Assembly (NCBI GenBank): GCA_949292785.1
Contig: CASFBK010000007.1
Location: forward strand, 124,001 to 188,000
DNA length: 64,000 nucleotides
DNA from: an uncultured Eubacteriales bacterium
GTDB taxonomy: Bacteria > Bacillota > Clostridia > Lachnospirales > Lachnospiraceae
Reading direction: 5' to 3'
Position numbers and translations under genes: made by a program. The notes beneath the pieces are model-generated. The model did not search any database, was not told the origin of the DNA, and worked only from the letters and a program-made list of their open reading frames with translations. This document shows, in pieces, positions 19,300 to 27,241 of the stretch; position 1 is the first letter of the stretch, and each line of letters opens with the position of its first letter.

Positions 19300-20010
19300 A
19301 TGTCGGAAATATTATATATTATTGCACTTTCTCTTGGCTCTATTATAGCACTTTTTATTCTCACGAAATTGATAGGTTACCGTCAAATGTCCCAGATGAG
19401 CATGTTTGATTATATTAATGGTATCACGATTGGCTCTATTGCTGCGGAAATGGCTACTTCTCTGGAAAATAATTTCATAGAGCCATTGACGGCGATGATT
19501 GTTTATGCACTTGCGGCACTTTTTTTGTCCTATTTTTCATCCAAATCCATCAAAGCGCGTAGGATAATAGAGGGCGTTCCACTTGTACTATTAAACAATG
19601 GAGAGCTTTATCGTGATAATTTGAAGAAAGCAAAAATCGATGTGTCTGAGTTTCTGCTTCAGTGCAGGGTAAACGGATATTTTGACATTTCTAAGCTGGA
19701 AACCGCAATATTAGAGGAAAATGGAAAAATAAGCTTCCTGCCTAAGGCTTCAGACCGTCCGCTTACGCCCTCTGATATACAGATTTCACCACAACAGGAT
19801 TATATGGTAGCAAATGTAATTCTTGATGGTAAGATTATGGAAAAGAATCTAAAACATACCGGTAATGATGAAAAGTGGCTGCAAAATCAGATTAAGGCGC
19901 AGGGTGCAAAGCAGATAGAGGATGTTCTTCTTGCTACCTGCGATACCTCTAATCAGGTAACGGTTTATTTAAAGAGCAATCGCAAGGAAGCGAAAGATGT
20001 TCTGATGTAA
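19300..20010 (+). CDS. YetF/DUF421 family membrane protein
   Basis: A 236-residue protein. Three N-terminal membrane segments contain the family motif RQMSQMSMFDYINGITIGSI, split here as RQMSQMSMFD and YINGITIGS. A soluble alpha/beta YetF domain follows (GVPLVLLNNGELYRDNLKKA, FLPKASDRPLTPSDI). YetF-family proteins are multimeric membrane proteins, some spore-associated; the biochemical role is unclear. AAGGAGG precedes the ATG. It is bordered by two similar terminators and is probably monocistronic. Confidence 0.9.
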   Translation: MSEILYIIALSLGSIIALFILTKLIGYRQMSQMSMFDYINGITIGSIAAEMATSLENNFIEPLTAMIVYALAALFLSYFSSKSIKARRIIEGVPLVLLNNGELYRDNLKKAKIDVSEFLLQCRVNGYFDISKLETAILEENGKISFLPKASDRPLTPSDIQISPQQDYMVANVILDGKIMEKNLKHTGNDEKWLQNQIKAQGAKQIEDVLLATCDTSNQVTVYLKSNRKEAKDVLM

Positions 20011-20017
20011 AATTTGG

Positions 20018-20060
20018 ATGCTTTACTTTGACTTTAAATAGTTGAGGTAAAGCATTTTTT
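20018..20060 (+). terminator. Rho-independent terminator after the YetF-like gene
   Basis: ATGCTTTAC (20018-20026) pairs with GTAAAGCAT (20047-20055), then T6. Confidence 0.8.
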
Positions 20061-20167
20061 CTATGGAGTTGGAATAGTACGAAAATGGATAAAGAATATA
20101 ACTAGTTTATGTTCTTGTGGAAATGTTCATGGTATTATATAATAAAAACCACACATTTGGAGGAAAA

Positions 20168-20803
20168 ATGATGACAAAGGATAATACAAATAAGAGTTTT
20201 TGGGAAAGATTTGCAAAGATATATACTGCTTTCATGTCTAAAAATGATACTGCTTACGAGAAGATTTGTGATAGCTTGGAGCCATATATAGATAAGGATA
20301 AATCTGTGTTGGAAGTGGCGTGCGGAACAGGACAGATTACATTTTGTATGGCTGCCAAATCACATTCCTGGGAAGCAACGGATTATTCCGAAAATATGAT
20401 TAAAGAAGCAGAAAAGAGAAACAAGGGTGAAAATAAGTGCGAACAGATTTGTTTCTGTGTTCAGGATGCCACAAATTTAACGTATGAAGATGAAAAATTC
20501 GATGTGGTGGTTATTGCCAACGCCTTGCATATTATGCCTGAACCGGATGCAGCCCTGAAAGAAATACATAGAGTTCTAAAAAAAGATGGAATATTGTTCG
20601 CACCAACATTTGTATATGAAAAGGGTTATTCCAGGCTGCTTATCTGGCTAATGGAAAAGGTTGGATTTAAAACATATCATAAATGGCAGAGTAAGGAATT
20701 TGCAGACTATGTCAGCAATAGAGGATTTCGTATCACGGATACAATTTTGTTAAAAGGAAAACCTCTTTCGGAATGTGTTTTAGTCGGGAAGAAATCTCAG
20801 TAG
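20168..20803 (+). CDS. Class I SAM-dependent methyltransferase
   Basis: About 211 residues with the usual Rossmann motifs: VLEVACGTGQITFCMA (motif I), DATNLTYEDEKFDVVVIANAL (motifs II-III, shortened here to DVVVIANALH) and ALKEIHRVLKKDGILFAPTF. It resembles the UbiE/Methyltransf_11 group; the acceptor is unknown. The ATG at 20168 (or 20171) follows GGAGGA at 20159-20164; the longer frame from 20117 lacks a site. Confidence 0.85.
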   Translation: MMTKDNTNKSFWERFAKIYTAFMSKNDTAYEKICDSLEPYIDKDKSVLEVACGTGQITFCMAAKSHSWEATDYSENMIKEAEKRNKGENKCEQICFCVQDATNLTYEDEKFDVVVIANALHIMPEPDAALKEIHRVLKKDGILFAPTFVYEKGYSRLLIWLMEKVGFKTYHKWQSKEFADYVSNRGFRITDTILLKGKPLSECVLVGKKSQ

Positions 20804-20894
20804 TGCTAAAATTCGGTAATGAAGATTTATTCCACATCGAAAATACACGAATGACAAGGCACTATCGGATAACAGAGTAATGGGAGGAATCGAA

Positions 20895-21830
20895 ATGAAG
20901 ATAAAAAAAGCAGCACTTTTAGGTGCCGGTGCAGTAGGGGCATATTTTATATGGGGACTTTCCGAAAGTATGGGTGAGAATTTTTGTGTTGTAGCCAAAG
21001 ACGAACGGAAAAAGCGTCTGGAAAAAGAGGGACTAATCATTAATGGAAAGCAATACATATTCCCTGTAAAAGAACCGGAAGAAGTGAAAGATGTGGATTT
21101 GCTTTTGGTATCAAGTAAACAGGATGCACTTGCAGATGCACTGGAAGACATAAAAACGATAGCTGGAAAAAATACAATGGTAATCAGTTTATTAAATGGT
21201 GTCACATCGGAAGAAATCATAGGAAATACCATTGGTATGGAGCATATGCTGTATGCTGTTATGCGTATTGCTTCCGTAAGAAAAGGAAACCAGATTACGT
21301 TTTCGCCGGAGCACGCAGCCGGAATTTATCTGGGAGAAAAAGATGTAAAAGAACCCACCGAAAGAGTGCTGGCAGTAGAAGAACTGTTGAAGGATACAGG
21401 AATTCGATATCATTTTGTGGAAGATATTATGACTGATATGTGGATGAAATACGCCAGTAATATTGCACAAAATTTGCCACAGGCAATACTGGGCGTGGGA
21501 TTTCAGGCATATAAGGACAGCGTACATATGCATTATATCGCCGAACGTCTCTGGAAAGAGGTTGCTCAGGTGGCAAATGCAAAAGGAATTCCATTAACGG
21601 AAGAACTTCTGTTATTCCGCGGTGTAAAACCGGAAGCCAGATTTTCAACATTACAGGATTTGGATGCAGGTCGTCATACAGAGATTGAAATGCTTGCCGG
21701 GGAAATGATACGCATGGGAAAAGAGTACGGAATTGATGTTCCGTATTGCGATTATACCTATCATTTAATTAGGGCATTGGAAGAGAAAAATGATGGAAAA
21801 TTTGAATATTACTCAAAAGTTGGGATATAA
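20895..21830 (+). CDS. Ketopantoate reductase family protein (ApbA/PanE-like)
   Basis: A 311-residue NADPH-dependent 2-dehydropantoate 2-reductase family member. It has N-terminal LLGAGAVGAYF (GxGxxG), VSSKQDALADAL and SLLNGVTSEE, and the C-terminal substrate domain MWMKYASNIAQN plus a late GRHTEIEMLAGEMI motif with conserved lysine/asparagine/glutamate positions. It may make pantoate, but this family has many paralogues acting on other 2-oxoacids and there is no pantothenate gene beside it. ATG 20895 follows GGAGG at 20883-20887. Confidence 0.85.
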   Translation: MKIKKAALLGAGAVGAYFIWGLSESMGENFCVVAKDERKKRLEKEGLIINGKQYIFPVKEPEEVKDVDLLLVSSKQDALADALEDIKTIAGKNTMVISLLNGVTSEEIIGNTIGMEHMLYAVMRIASVRKGNQITFSPEHAAGIYLGEKDVKEPTERVLAVEELLKDTGIRYHFVEDIMTDMWMKYASNIAQNLPQAILGVGFQAYKDSVHMHYIAERLWKEVAQVANAKGIPLTEELLLFRGVKPEARFSTLQDLDAGRHTEIEMLAGEMIRMGKEYGIDVPYCDYTYHLIRALEEKNDGKFEYYSKVGI

Positions 21831-22253
21831 GATGCTTGTTCATGCATTGAATACATTTATGATAGTCGAACTAAAAGATATGCCTATGCTATGGCAAGAA
21901 GTTAGATATTTCAAGGAATGAGCGTGTTATAAAATCAACGGATTGACACATCAAATTGATTGTGATAAATTTCTTTGTTTTCAAGCAAAGGAGACTGATT
22001 ATGAATAATTACTATATAATGAACCAACCGAAAAAGAAACTTATCTCTGTACAGTTAAATCCGATGAAACATTGTACAGAGTATAGCATATAAAGAAATG
22101 CGTAAGATTTCATCGGAAATGTGGCAATGAAGCGATGTACCTTTGTGGGTAGATAGTTTTTATTGTCTCTTTTCCGTATGTTATAAAACGTAAGGGATTA
22201 AGGCTATAGGCAATGTTTTGTCTATGGTCTTTTGTTATATATTCATAATTTTA
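21831..22253 (+). other. Decayed sequence with short ORF fragments; leader of the ABC-F gene
   Basis: No complete gene. A 30-codon ORF (22001-22093) has a good ribosome site (AAAGGAG) and could be a leader peptide. Overlapping frames also look coding-like: NEPTEKETYLCTVKSDETL ends at a stop near 22086, and YKEMRKISSEMWQ ends at a stop near 22132. This suggests remnants of a broken gene. A GGCTATAG/CTATGGTC hairpin lies at about 22202-22230, before the terminator at 22254. Confidence 0.4.
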
Positions 22254-22296
22254 GCAGGAGACTATTGCACTTTGTGTATTTTGTCTCCTGTTTTTT
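22254..22296 (+). terminator. Attenuator-type terminator just upstream of the ABC-F gene
   Basis: CAGGAGAC (22255-22262) pairs with GTCTCCTG (22283-22290), followed by T6, only 31 bp before the ATG at 22328. A terminator placed before, rather than after, a resistance-type ABC-F gene indicates control by transcription attenuation, which is established for several ABC-F genes. Confidence 0.7.
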
Positions 22297-22327
22297 ATGC
22301 TCAAAAACAGAGAAAGGAACATGAAAT

Positions 22328-23575
22328 ATGAGTTTATTAGAGATTAAAAATTTATCACATTCGTTTAGTGAAAACGTCTTATATAATAATGCAGATTTTT
22401 CATTAAACAAAGGGGAACATATTGGAATTGTTGGACAGAATGGAACGGGAAAAAGTACGCTGATTAAACTTTGTACAGGTCAGCTTCTTCCAGATGATGG
22501 GTGTATTACATGGCAATCTAAAACAAGTATCGGTTATTTAGACCAATACGCTGAAATTGATATGGGGCTTGATATGAAAAGCTTTTTGAAAACGGCATTT
22601 TCACATCTTTATGACTTGGAAGAAAAAATGAATGATTTGTATGAGAATATACAGGATGGTGATTTTCAAAACCTAAATACTGCGGCAAGGTATCAAGAAG
22701 AATTAGAACGACAGGACTTTTATCTGATTGATACAAAGGTTGAACAAGTTGCAACAGGCTTGGGGTTGTTGGCAATCGGTTTAGACAGACCCATTGCACA
22801 AATGAGCGGCGGTCAAAGAGCAAAGGTGATCTTGGCAAAACTTTTGCTTGAAAAACCAGACGTACTGCTTCTTGATGAGCCAACGAACTTTTTGGATAAA
22901 GAACATATCAAAAAAACGGAGGAATTTATCCGTAAAAATATAGCAGGAAGAAAATCAAAAATGGCAAGGGGCAGACAAAAGCAACTGGACAGAATGGATA
23001 AAATGGAAACCATTGACCAAAAAGAAATTGTACCATTTTTTCATTTTCGCGAAATGCCTTTGACAAATACGGAACACTTAAACGTCAAACACTTATCGGT
23101 TGGCTATCACTACCCTGTTTTGTCCGACATTAATTTTGCAGTAAACGGTGGACAAAAGGTTGTGATAACAGGTTTTAACGGTATTGGAAAATCAACTTTA
23201 TTAAAGACGCTGGTTGGACAGATAAGGGTTTTAAATGGTTCATTTTCTTTTTCAGAACAAGTGAAGTTACAATATTTTGAACAGGATTTATGTTGGAAAA
23301 ATGCAGAAAAAACGCCAATACAGATAGTATCTGATTGTTATCCTTCACTCACGATAAAAGAAGTAAGAAAAAATTTAGCCTGTACTCTCAATCCCTGTAA
23401 TTTTATTATCATGGACGAGCCGACAAATCATTTAGATATTCAAGCAAAGCAATCTTTAAGAACTGCATTAAAAGAATTTAAAGGCACAGTGTTACTTGTT
23501 TCCCATGAACCCGATTTTTATAAAGAATGGATTCAGAAAATGATTAACATTGAGAATATTGTTAAGAAAGGTTAA
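22328..23575 (+). CDS. ABC-F type ATPase (ribosomal protection-like) with two internal deletions
   Basis: 415 residues where relatives have roughly 510-540. NBD1 is complete up to VLLLDEPTNFLDKEHI (Walker A GQNGTGKST, signature MSGGQRAK, Walker B). It then jumps directly to KKTEEFIRKNIAG, so the H-switch histidine and much of the inter-domain linker are missing. NBD2 has Walker A GFNGIGKST and MDEPTNHLD, but KEVRKNLACTLNPCN runs straight into Walker B with no LSGGE signature. Both gaps keep the frame. It most resembles the clostridial CplR-like group that dislodges drugs from the ribosome, by my recollection of that family. Whether it still hydrolyses ATP is doubtful. Confidence 0.85.
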   Translation: MSLLEIKNLSHSFSENVLYNNADFSLNKGEHIGIVGQNGTGKSTLIKLCTGQLLPDDGCITWQSKTSIGYLDQYAEIDMGLDMKSFLKTAFSHLYDLEEKMNDLYENIQDGDFQNLNTAARYQEELERQDFYLIDTKVEQVATGLGLLAIGLDRPIAQMSGGQRAKVILAKLLLEKPDVLLLDEPTNFLDKEHIKKTEEFIRKNIAGRKSKMARGRQKQLDRMDKMETIDQKEIVPFFHFREMPLTNTEHLNVKHLSVGYHYPVLSDINFAVNGGQKVVITGFNGIGKSTLLKTLVGQIRVLNGSFSFSEQVKLQYFEQDLCWKNAEKTPIQIVSDCYPSLTIKEVRKNLACTLNPCNFIIMDEPTNHLDIQAKQSLRTALKEFKGTVLLVSHEPDFYKEWIQKMINIENIVKKG

Positions 23576-23633
23576 CTTGTTAAAGTTATTTCTGTCAGGG
23601 TATTTTTCAAACATAGAATAAAAAAATGCCGTT

Positions 23634-23892
23634 TAATATTTCGGAAACAAAAGTGAAACAAAGAAGAAATAAAAGTCTGGTATTCTTGCAGTATCAAATG
23701 AAACAAAATAAATTTTAAGAAGGAGATAAAAAATGGCAAAATCAAAATTAGTAAAAGTGAATGAAAAAATTGAAAAAAAGGTAGTTGGTGGCTACAAGAA
23801 GATTGAGGAAGGCGTAGTCGGCGGCTATAAAAAAATCGAGGAGGGAGCAGTCGGAGGCTTCAACAAAATTGCGGATAAGTTCGTAGACAACG
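23634..23892. repeat. Direct repeat copy 1 (promoter plus 5' half of a small-protein gene)
   Basis: This 259-bp block recurs at 25288-25546 with only scattered differences. About 100 bp at its 3' end (23793-23892) are identical to the second copy. Confidence 0.9.
23645..23686 (+). promoter_or_regulatory. Direct-repeat promoter A
   Basis: Two AAAC half-sites start 11 bp apart (23645 and 23656). The second lies exactly 25 bp upstream of the extended -10 TGGTATTCT (23678-23686). The -35 position carries no consensus. The layout suggests activation by an OmpR-family regulator bound to the repeat. Confidence 0.6.
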
Positions 23893-23972
23893 GTGAGTCT
23901 GTAGAAGAAGCAAGAGAACGATTAGCCGCAGAACAAAGGGAAAGAAAAGGTGTTCGCAGGAACAGAATATGA
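23733..23972 (+). CDS. Small protein with 11-residue VVGGYKKIEEG repeats (copy 1)
   Basis: A 79-residue, highly charged protein. After a basic start it has three 11-residue units: VVGGYKKIEEG, VVGGYKKIEEG and AVGGFNKIADK. A FVDNGESVEEARERLAAEQ tail follows. There is no signal peptide or membrane segment. The 11-residue period with Lys/Glu flanking Gly/Val resembles amphipathic lipid-binding helices (synuclein and apolipoprotein type), so binding to the inner leaflet of the membrane is a reasonable inference. AAGGAG precedes the ATG. The 24-bp gap to the acyltransferase ATG points to co-transcription. A paralogue is at 25387. Confidence 0.85.
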   Translation: MAKSKLVKVNEKIEKKVVGGYKKIEEGVVGGYKKIEEGAVGGFNKIADKFVDNGESVEEARERLAAEQRERKGVRRNRI

Positions 23973-23996
23973 TTGCTTGTGCAGGGAGATGATCTT

Positions 23997-25205
23997 ATGA
24001 AAAAATATAATGTACAACCACTTGACCTCATGCAATTTATCAATACAAAGTATCACGAGCCTTTTATTCACGAATTGCTTGAATTTGAAGGGAGATTAAA
24101 TATAGAAAAACTGATTCGGGCAGTTGAAAAGCTTGCCGATGTTTTTCCTCTTTTGAAATGCAGTTATGATAAAAAAAGCAATGCATTTATTGAAAATGAA
24201 CATTGTTCAGGGCGTGACCTGTTAAGAATTGACGATGCAGCAGATAGAAATAAACTTTTAACAGAGGTGTTGGACACAGACAAAAAACTGGTTCAGTTGA
24301 CGCTTTCTAAAAACATTCTTGTCATAACAATAAGCCATATGATTTGTGACGGAAGCGGATTTAAGCAGCTGCTATATCTTTTATGTAACATATATAACGG
24401 AAATAGTGGCGAAAACCTTGATTACTTAATGAAAAGAGAGTTTTCGCAGCTTACAAAAGAATTTACGCAAACAGCGGGAATTACCATGAAAATGCTGATT
24501 TCGATGATAGGCAATTATAAAAGCAAGCCGGTGTATGCCAAAACCGATAATGAAAATGTTTATGTAATAGAACGGACTATACAACGTGAAAAAATGTCAA
24601 GAATTCACAGCTTAGCAAAGAAACAAGGTGCAACATTAAATGATGTTTTTCTGACGGCATACGCAAGGGCTTTGAATAAATTGTATGGGCTGAAAAAGAT
24701 TAACATTCCATGTACGGTTGATTTGCGTAAATACGCAAAAGGAAATACCGGTATTGCCAACCTTACGGGAACTTATAATTTTAACATAAAAATAAAAGAC
24801 AACATACATTTTGGTGAAATGTTAAAGGACGCTTCTGTTATCATGCAAAAACAGAAAAGAACAAAAAACGATATTGCGGGGCCAATGCTACTGGTATCAA
24901 AATACGAAAAGTCTACGCTTAAAGAATTTCTCAAGTTATATGGCGGCATGAATACAAGTGCTTCTGCCGATTATACCAATGTTGGAGTATTGGATGATAA
25001 GAAACTCGCATTTGAAGGAACAACATTGAAGAATGCAGTTGGCTATAGCGTCTTAAGCAAAGCACCGTGCTTCCAAATAGCAATTTCATCATTTCAGGGT
25101 GAAACAACCATTTCAAGTCTTGTCAGATGCAGTGAAAAGGAAAAAGAGAAGGCAGATTGGATATTAGATACGATTGCCGGAGAATTGGAAGAGTTTTCAT
25201 GGTAA
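23997..25205 (+). CDS. CAT/condensation-superfamily acyltransferase
   Basis: About 402 residues of the chloramphenicol acetyltransferase / condensation / alcohol acetyltransferase superfamily. The HxxxDG catalytic motif is HMICDG with H114 and D118, and the second-half motif LNDVFLTAYARAL is present. Such enzymes move acyl groups from CoA or carrier proteins to alcohols or amines. No carrier or synthetase gene is nearby, so a lipid or sugar acceptor is possible. ATG 23997 follows AGGGAGA; the longer frame from 23973 has no site. It lies between the two copies of the small-protein cassette. Confidence 0.8.
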   Translation: MKKYNVQPLDLMQFINTKYHEPFIHELLEFEGRLNIEKLIRAVEKLADVFPLLKCSYDKKSNAFIENEHCSGRDLLRIDDAADRNKLLTEVLDTDKKLVQLTLSKNILVITISHMICDGSGFKQLLYLLCNIYNGNSGENLDYLMKREFSQLTKEFTQTAGITMKMLISMIGNYKSKPVYAKTDNENVYVIERTIQREKMSRIHSLAKKQGATLNDVFLTAYARALNKLYGLKKINIPCTVDLRKYAKGNTGIANLTGTYNFNIKIKDNIHFGEMLKDASVIMQKQKRTKNDIAGPMLLVSKYEKSTLKEFLKLYGGMNTSASADYTNVGVLDDKKLAFEGTTLKNAVGYSVLSKAPCFQIAISSFQGETTISSLVRCSEKEKEKADWILDTIAGELEEFSW

Positions 25206-25287
25206 GCAGGAAAAGAAGGATTATGAAGAAGATTGTAGAAGATAAGGAGTCTTAATAAGTCCACATTCCTGTAAACAAAAATGAAAT

Positions 25288-25546
25288 TAATATTTCTCAA
25301 ACAAAAGTGAAACAAAGAAGAAATAAAAGCCTGGTATTCTTGCAGTATCAAATGAAACAAAACAAATTTTAAGAAGGAGATAAAAAATGGCAAAATCAAA
25401 GTTAGTAAAAGTAAATGAGAAAATCGCTGACAATGTAGTCGGTGGTTACAAGAAGATTGAGGAAGGCGTAGTCGGCGGCTATAAAAAAATCGAGGAGGGA
25501 GCAGTCGGAGGCTTCAACAAAATTGCGGATAAGTTCGTAGACAACG
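25288..25546. repeat. Direct repeat copy 2 (promoter plus 5' half of a small-protein gene)
   Basis: Partner of the block at 23634-23892, 1654 bp downstream in the same orientation. The ATG lies 99 bp from the left edge in both copies. Confidence 0.9.
25299..25340 (+). promoter_or_regulatory. Direct-repeat promoter B
   Basis: AAAC half-sites at 25299 and 25310 (11-bp step). The extended -10 TGGTATTCT is at 25332-25340, 25 bp from the second half-site as in promoter A. Confidence 0.6.
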
Positions 25547-25683
25547 AACAGAAAGCAAGAGAAGAAGCAGGGAAAGCACAGCGAGAAGAACGTTCGGCAC
25601 ATCAGAACGGTATTGTTGAGAAAAATATGCAGAAAGCACAGAATGCAGCAGCAGAAGCAAGAAGAAAGGCAGGGATGGAATAA
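25387..25683 (+). CDS. Small protein with 11-residue VVGGYKKIEEG repeats (copy 2)
   Basis: A 98-residue paralogue of the protein at 23733. The first 53 residues are nearly the same, with the same three 11-residue units. The tail differs: it is longer, helical and Ala/Gln/Arg/Lys-rich (EQKAREEAGKAQREER, then KNMQKAQNAAAEARRKAG). Identical DNA in the repeat region points to recent duplication or gene conversion. Its stop overlaps the ATG of the next membrane-protein gene (TAATG), so the two are translationally coupled. Confidence 0.85.
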   Translation: MAKSKLVKVNEKIADNVVGGYKKIEEGVVGGYKKIEEGAVGGFNKIADKFVDNEQKAREEAGKAQREERSAHQNGIVEKNMQKAQNAAAEARRKAGME

Positions 25684-26051
25684 TGAAGAAAAGTACATTT
25701 GTATCTATGATTTTAGGAGCAATCGGAGGCATTTTGTTTGCACTTGGTATGTGCATGACGCTGATTCCGGAGTGGGATGCGTTCCAGCCGGGGGTCATTA
25801 TGGGAGTGATTGGAGCAGTTGTCTTGCTGATTATGGTATTGGTATGGAGAAGGATGGAAAAGAAAGAACCGATAAAGCCGTCGGGAAAAACCATTGGTGC
25901 AACACTGCTGGGAATTGTTGGAGCTTTGTTGTTGGGTGTTGGTATGTGCCTTACCATGGTATGGAGCCATATGGTTGCCGGAATTGTAATCGGAATTGTT
26001 GGTATCGTTGTTCTCCTCTGCCTGATTCCTTTTATCAAAGGCTTAAAGTAA
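25683..26051 (+). CDS. Small four-helix membrane protein with internal twofold symmetry
   Basis: 122 residues with four hydrophobic segments arranged as two similar halves. ILGAIGGILFALGMCMTLI in the first half matches LLGIVGALLLGVGMCLTMV in the second, and each is followed by a GVIGAVVLL / GIVGIVVLL helix. The middle loop is Lys/Glu-rich. It overlaps the upstream repeat-protein gene by one base, which suggests that the small protein and this membrane protein work together. No family name is recognised. Confidence 0.8.
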   Translation: MKKSTFVSMILGAIGGILFALGMCMTLIPEWDAFQPGVIMGVIGAVVLLIMVLVWRRMEKKEPIKPSGKTIGATLLGIVGALLLGVGMCLTMVWSHMVAGIVIGIVGIVVLLCLIPFIKGLK

Positions 26052-26071
26052 AAAGGTTTCAAAGGTCTTAA

Positions 26072-26106
26072 GGTGCGGTAGAAGGAATATCTGCCGCATC
26101 TTTTTT
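26072..26106 (+). terminator. Terminator after the copy-2 operon
   Basis: GGTGCGGTAGA (26072-26082) pairs, with G-T wobbles, with TCTGCCGCATC (26090-26100), then T6. Confidence 0.75.
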
Positions 26107-26190
26107 GCCATAGCGTACAGAAAAGCTACCGGTGGCAGGTTTTCTCGTTAAGCATTTACCTCATACGTTCACACTTTAGACACAATTTGC

Positions 26191-26226
26191 AAACAAAACT
26201 TAAACAAATCTGGTTTATTATAAAAT
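26191..26226 (+). promoter_or_regulatory. Direct-repeat promoter C
   Basis: AAAC half-sites at 26191 and 26202 (11-bp step), as at promoters A, B and D. The best -10 (TATAAA 26219-26224 or TAAAAT 26221-26226) is only 17-19 bp from the second half-site, so this member fits less well. Confidence 0.4.
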
Positions 26227-26266
26227 AAAAAGTATTATACAGTGTGCATATAAGGAAATTTCACAT

Positions 26267-27175
26267 ATGAAAAATCAAAAAGAAACAAAGAAAAAAGTAA
26301 GCAGATATATTCCTTCGTTACGTTTACGCTCCCGGATTTTATTGTATTTTGTGACGATTATCTGCATTACACTTGCTCTGTTAAATGTAGCGTTTGGGTG
26401 TTTTCCCTATCTGGCTGGCATCCTGTTTTATGTGCTGGCAGCCACTACATTGACGGCAAGCTGCTATTATATCACGATTCATATCAGACAGGATATCAGG
26501 GAAGTCATAAAACCTGCAATTGCGGCGAATCCGTATACGAATAAAGTAACAACCGATTACAGGTGGAGGACCATGCTGTTTGCGGTACCTGGTATGGTGA
26601 GTAATATTATCTTTGCATTATTCAACGGAATAATCGGGATTACCAGCCGCTCTGCGTGGTTTGGTACGCTGGCAGCATATTATATTCTGCTCAGTGTCAT
26701 GCGGGCAGGAGTTGTCAGGCAGGAGAGAAAATTAGCCGGTATTAAAGAAAAACAGGAACATATGAGCCGGGAGCTGTCCATTTACCGCAGAAACAGCATA
26801 TTGTTTATATTTATGGCTGTCGTATTGGCAGGGGCGGTTATCCTGCTTTTAAATGCGCAGGGAGGTAAGGATTATCCCGGACTTACGATATATGCAGTAG
26901 CAACATATACTTTTTATAAGATTATCACATCTACAATAAAGGTTATAAAGGTTGGAAAAAGAAAATCTCCGCTTCTTTCCATAATCAAAAAAATCGGTTA
27001 CATTGATGCCTGTGTTTCCATCCTGACACTTCAGACGGCAATGTTTGCATCTTTTGCGGATGGGGAGGAAGGAATGATAAAACTGATGAATGGAATTACC
27101 GGGACTGTTGTATGCCTGATGGTTTTAGGCTTAGGGATACAGGGAATTTGTTTTTCAAAGAGACAACAATTATAA
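26267..27175 (+). CDS. Multi-pass membrane protein of unknown function
   Basis: 302 residues with a basic N-terminus (KETKKKVSRYIPSLRLRSR) and about seven hydrophobic segments. A loop of about 25 residues (REVIKPAIAANPYTNKVTTD) follows the second. No transporter or enzyme motif is recognised. No strong ribosome site is visible before the ATG, only the weak AAGGAAA at 26250-26256. A direct-repeat promoter lies upstream and a terminator follows, so it is transcribed alone. Confidence 0.8.
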   Translation: MKNQKETKKKVSRYIPSLRLRSRILLYFVTIICITLALLNVAFGCFPYLAGILFYVLAATTLTASCYYITIHIRQDIREVIKPAIAANPYTNKVTTDYRWRTMLFAVPGMVSNIIFALFNGIIGITSRSAWFGTLAAYYILLSVMRAGVVRQERKLAGIKEKQEHMSRELSIYRRNSILFIFMAVVLAGAVILLLNAQGGKDYPGLTIYAVATYTFYKIITSTIKVIKVGKRKSPLLSIIKKIGYIDACVSILTLQTAMFASFADGEEGMIKLMNGITGTVVCLMVLGLGIQGICFSKRQQL

Positions 27176-27186
27176 AAATATGATTG

Positions 27187-27227
27187 AAAAATGCTTTCAG
27201 ACAATATAGTGCTGATAGCATTTTTTT
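27187..27227 (+). terminator. Terminator after the membrane-protein gene
   Basis: AAAATGCT...CAG pairs with CTGATAGCATTTT across 27187-27224, ending in T7. Confidence 0.75.
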
Positions 27228-27241
27228 AATTAATATTTTTC

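Noticed and set aside
25613-26071. 152-codon plus-strand frame overlapping the repeat protein and membrane protein
   Set aside because: It is in another frame, Cys/Trp/Arg-rich and without a ribosome site; the coupled pair at 25387/25683 explains the DNA better.
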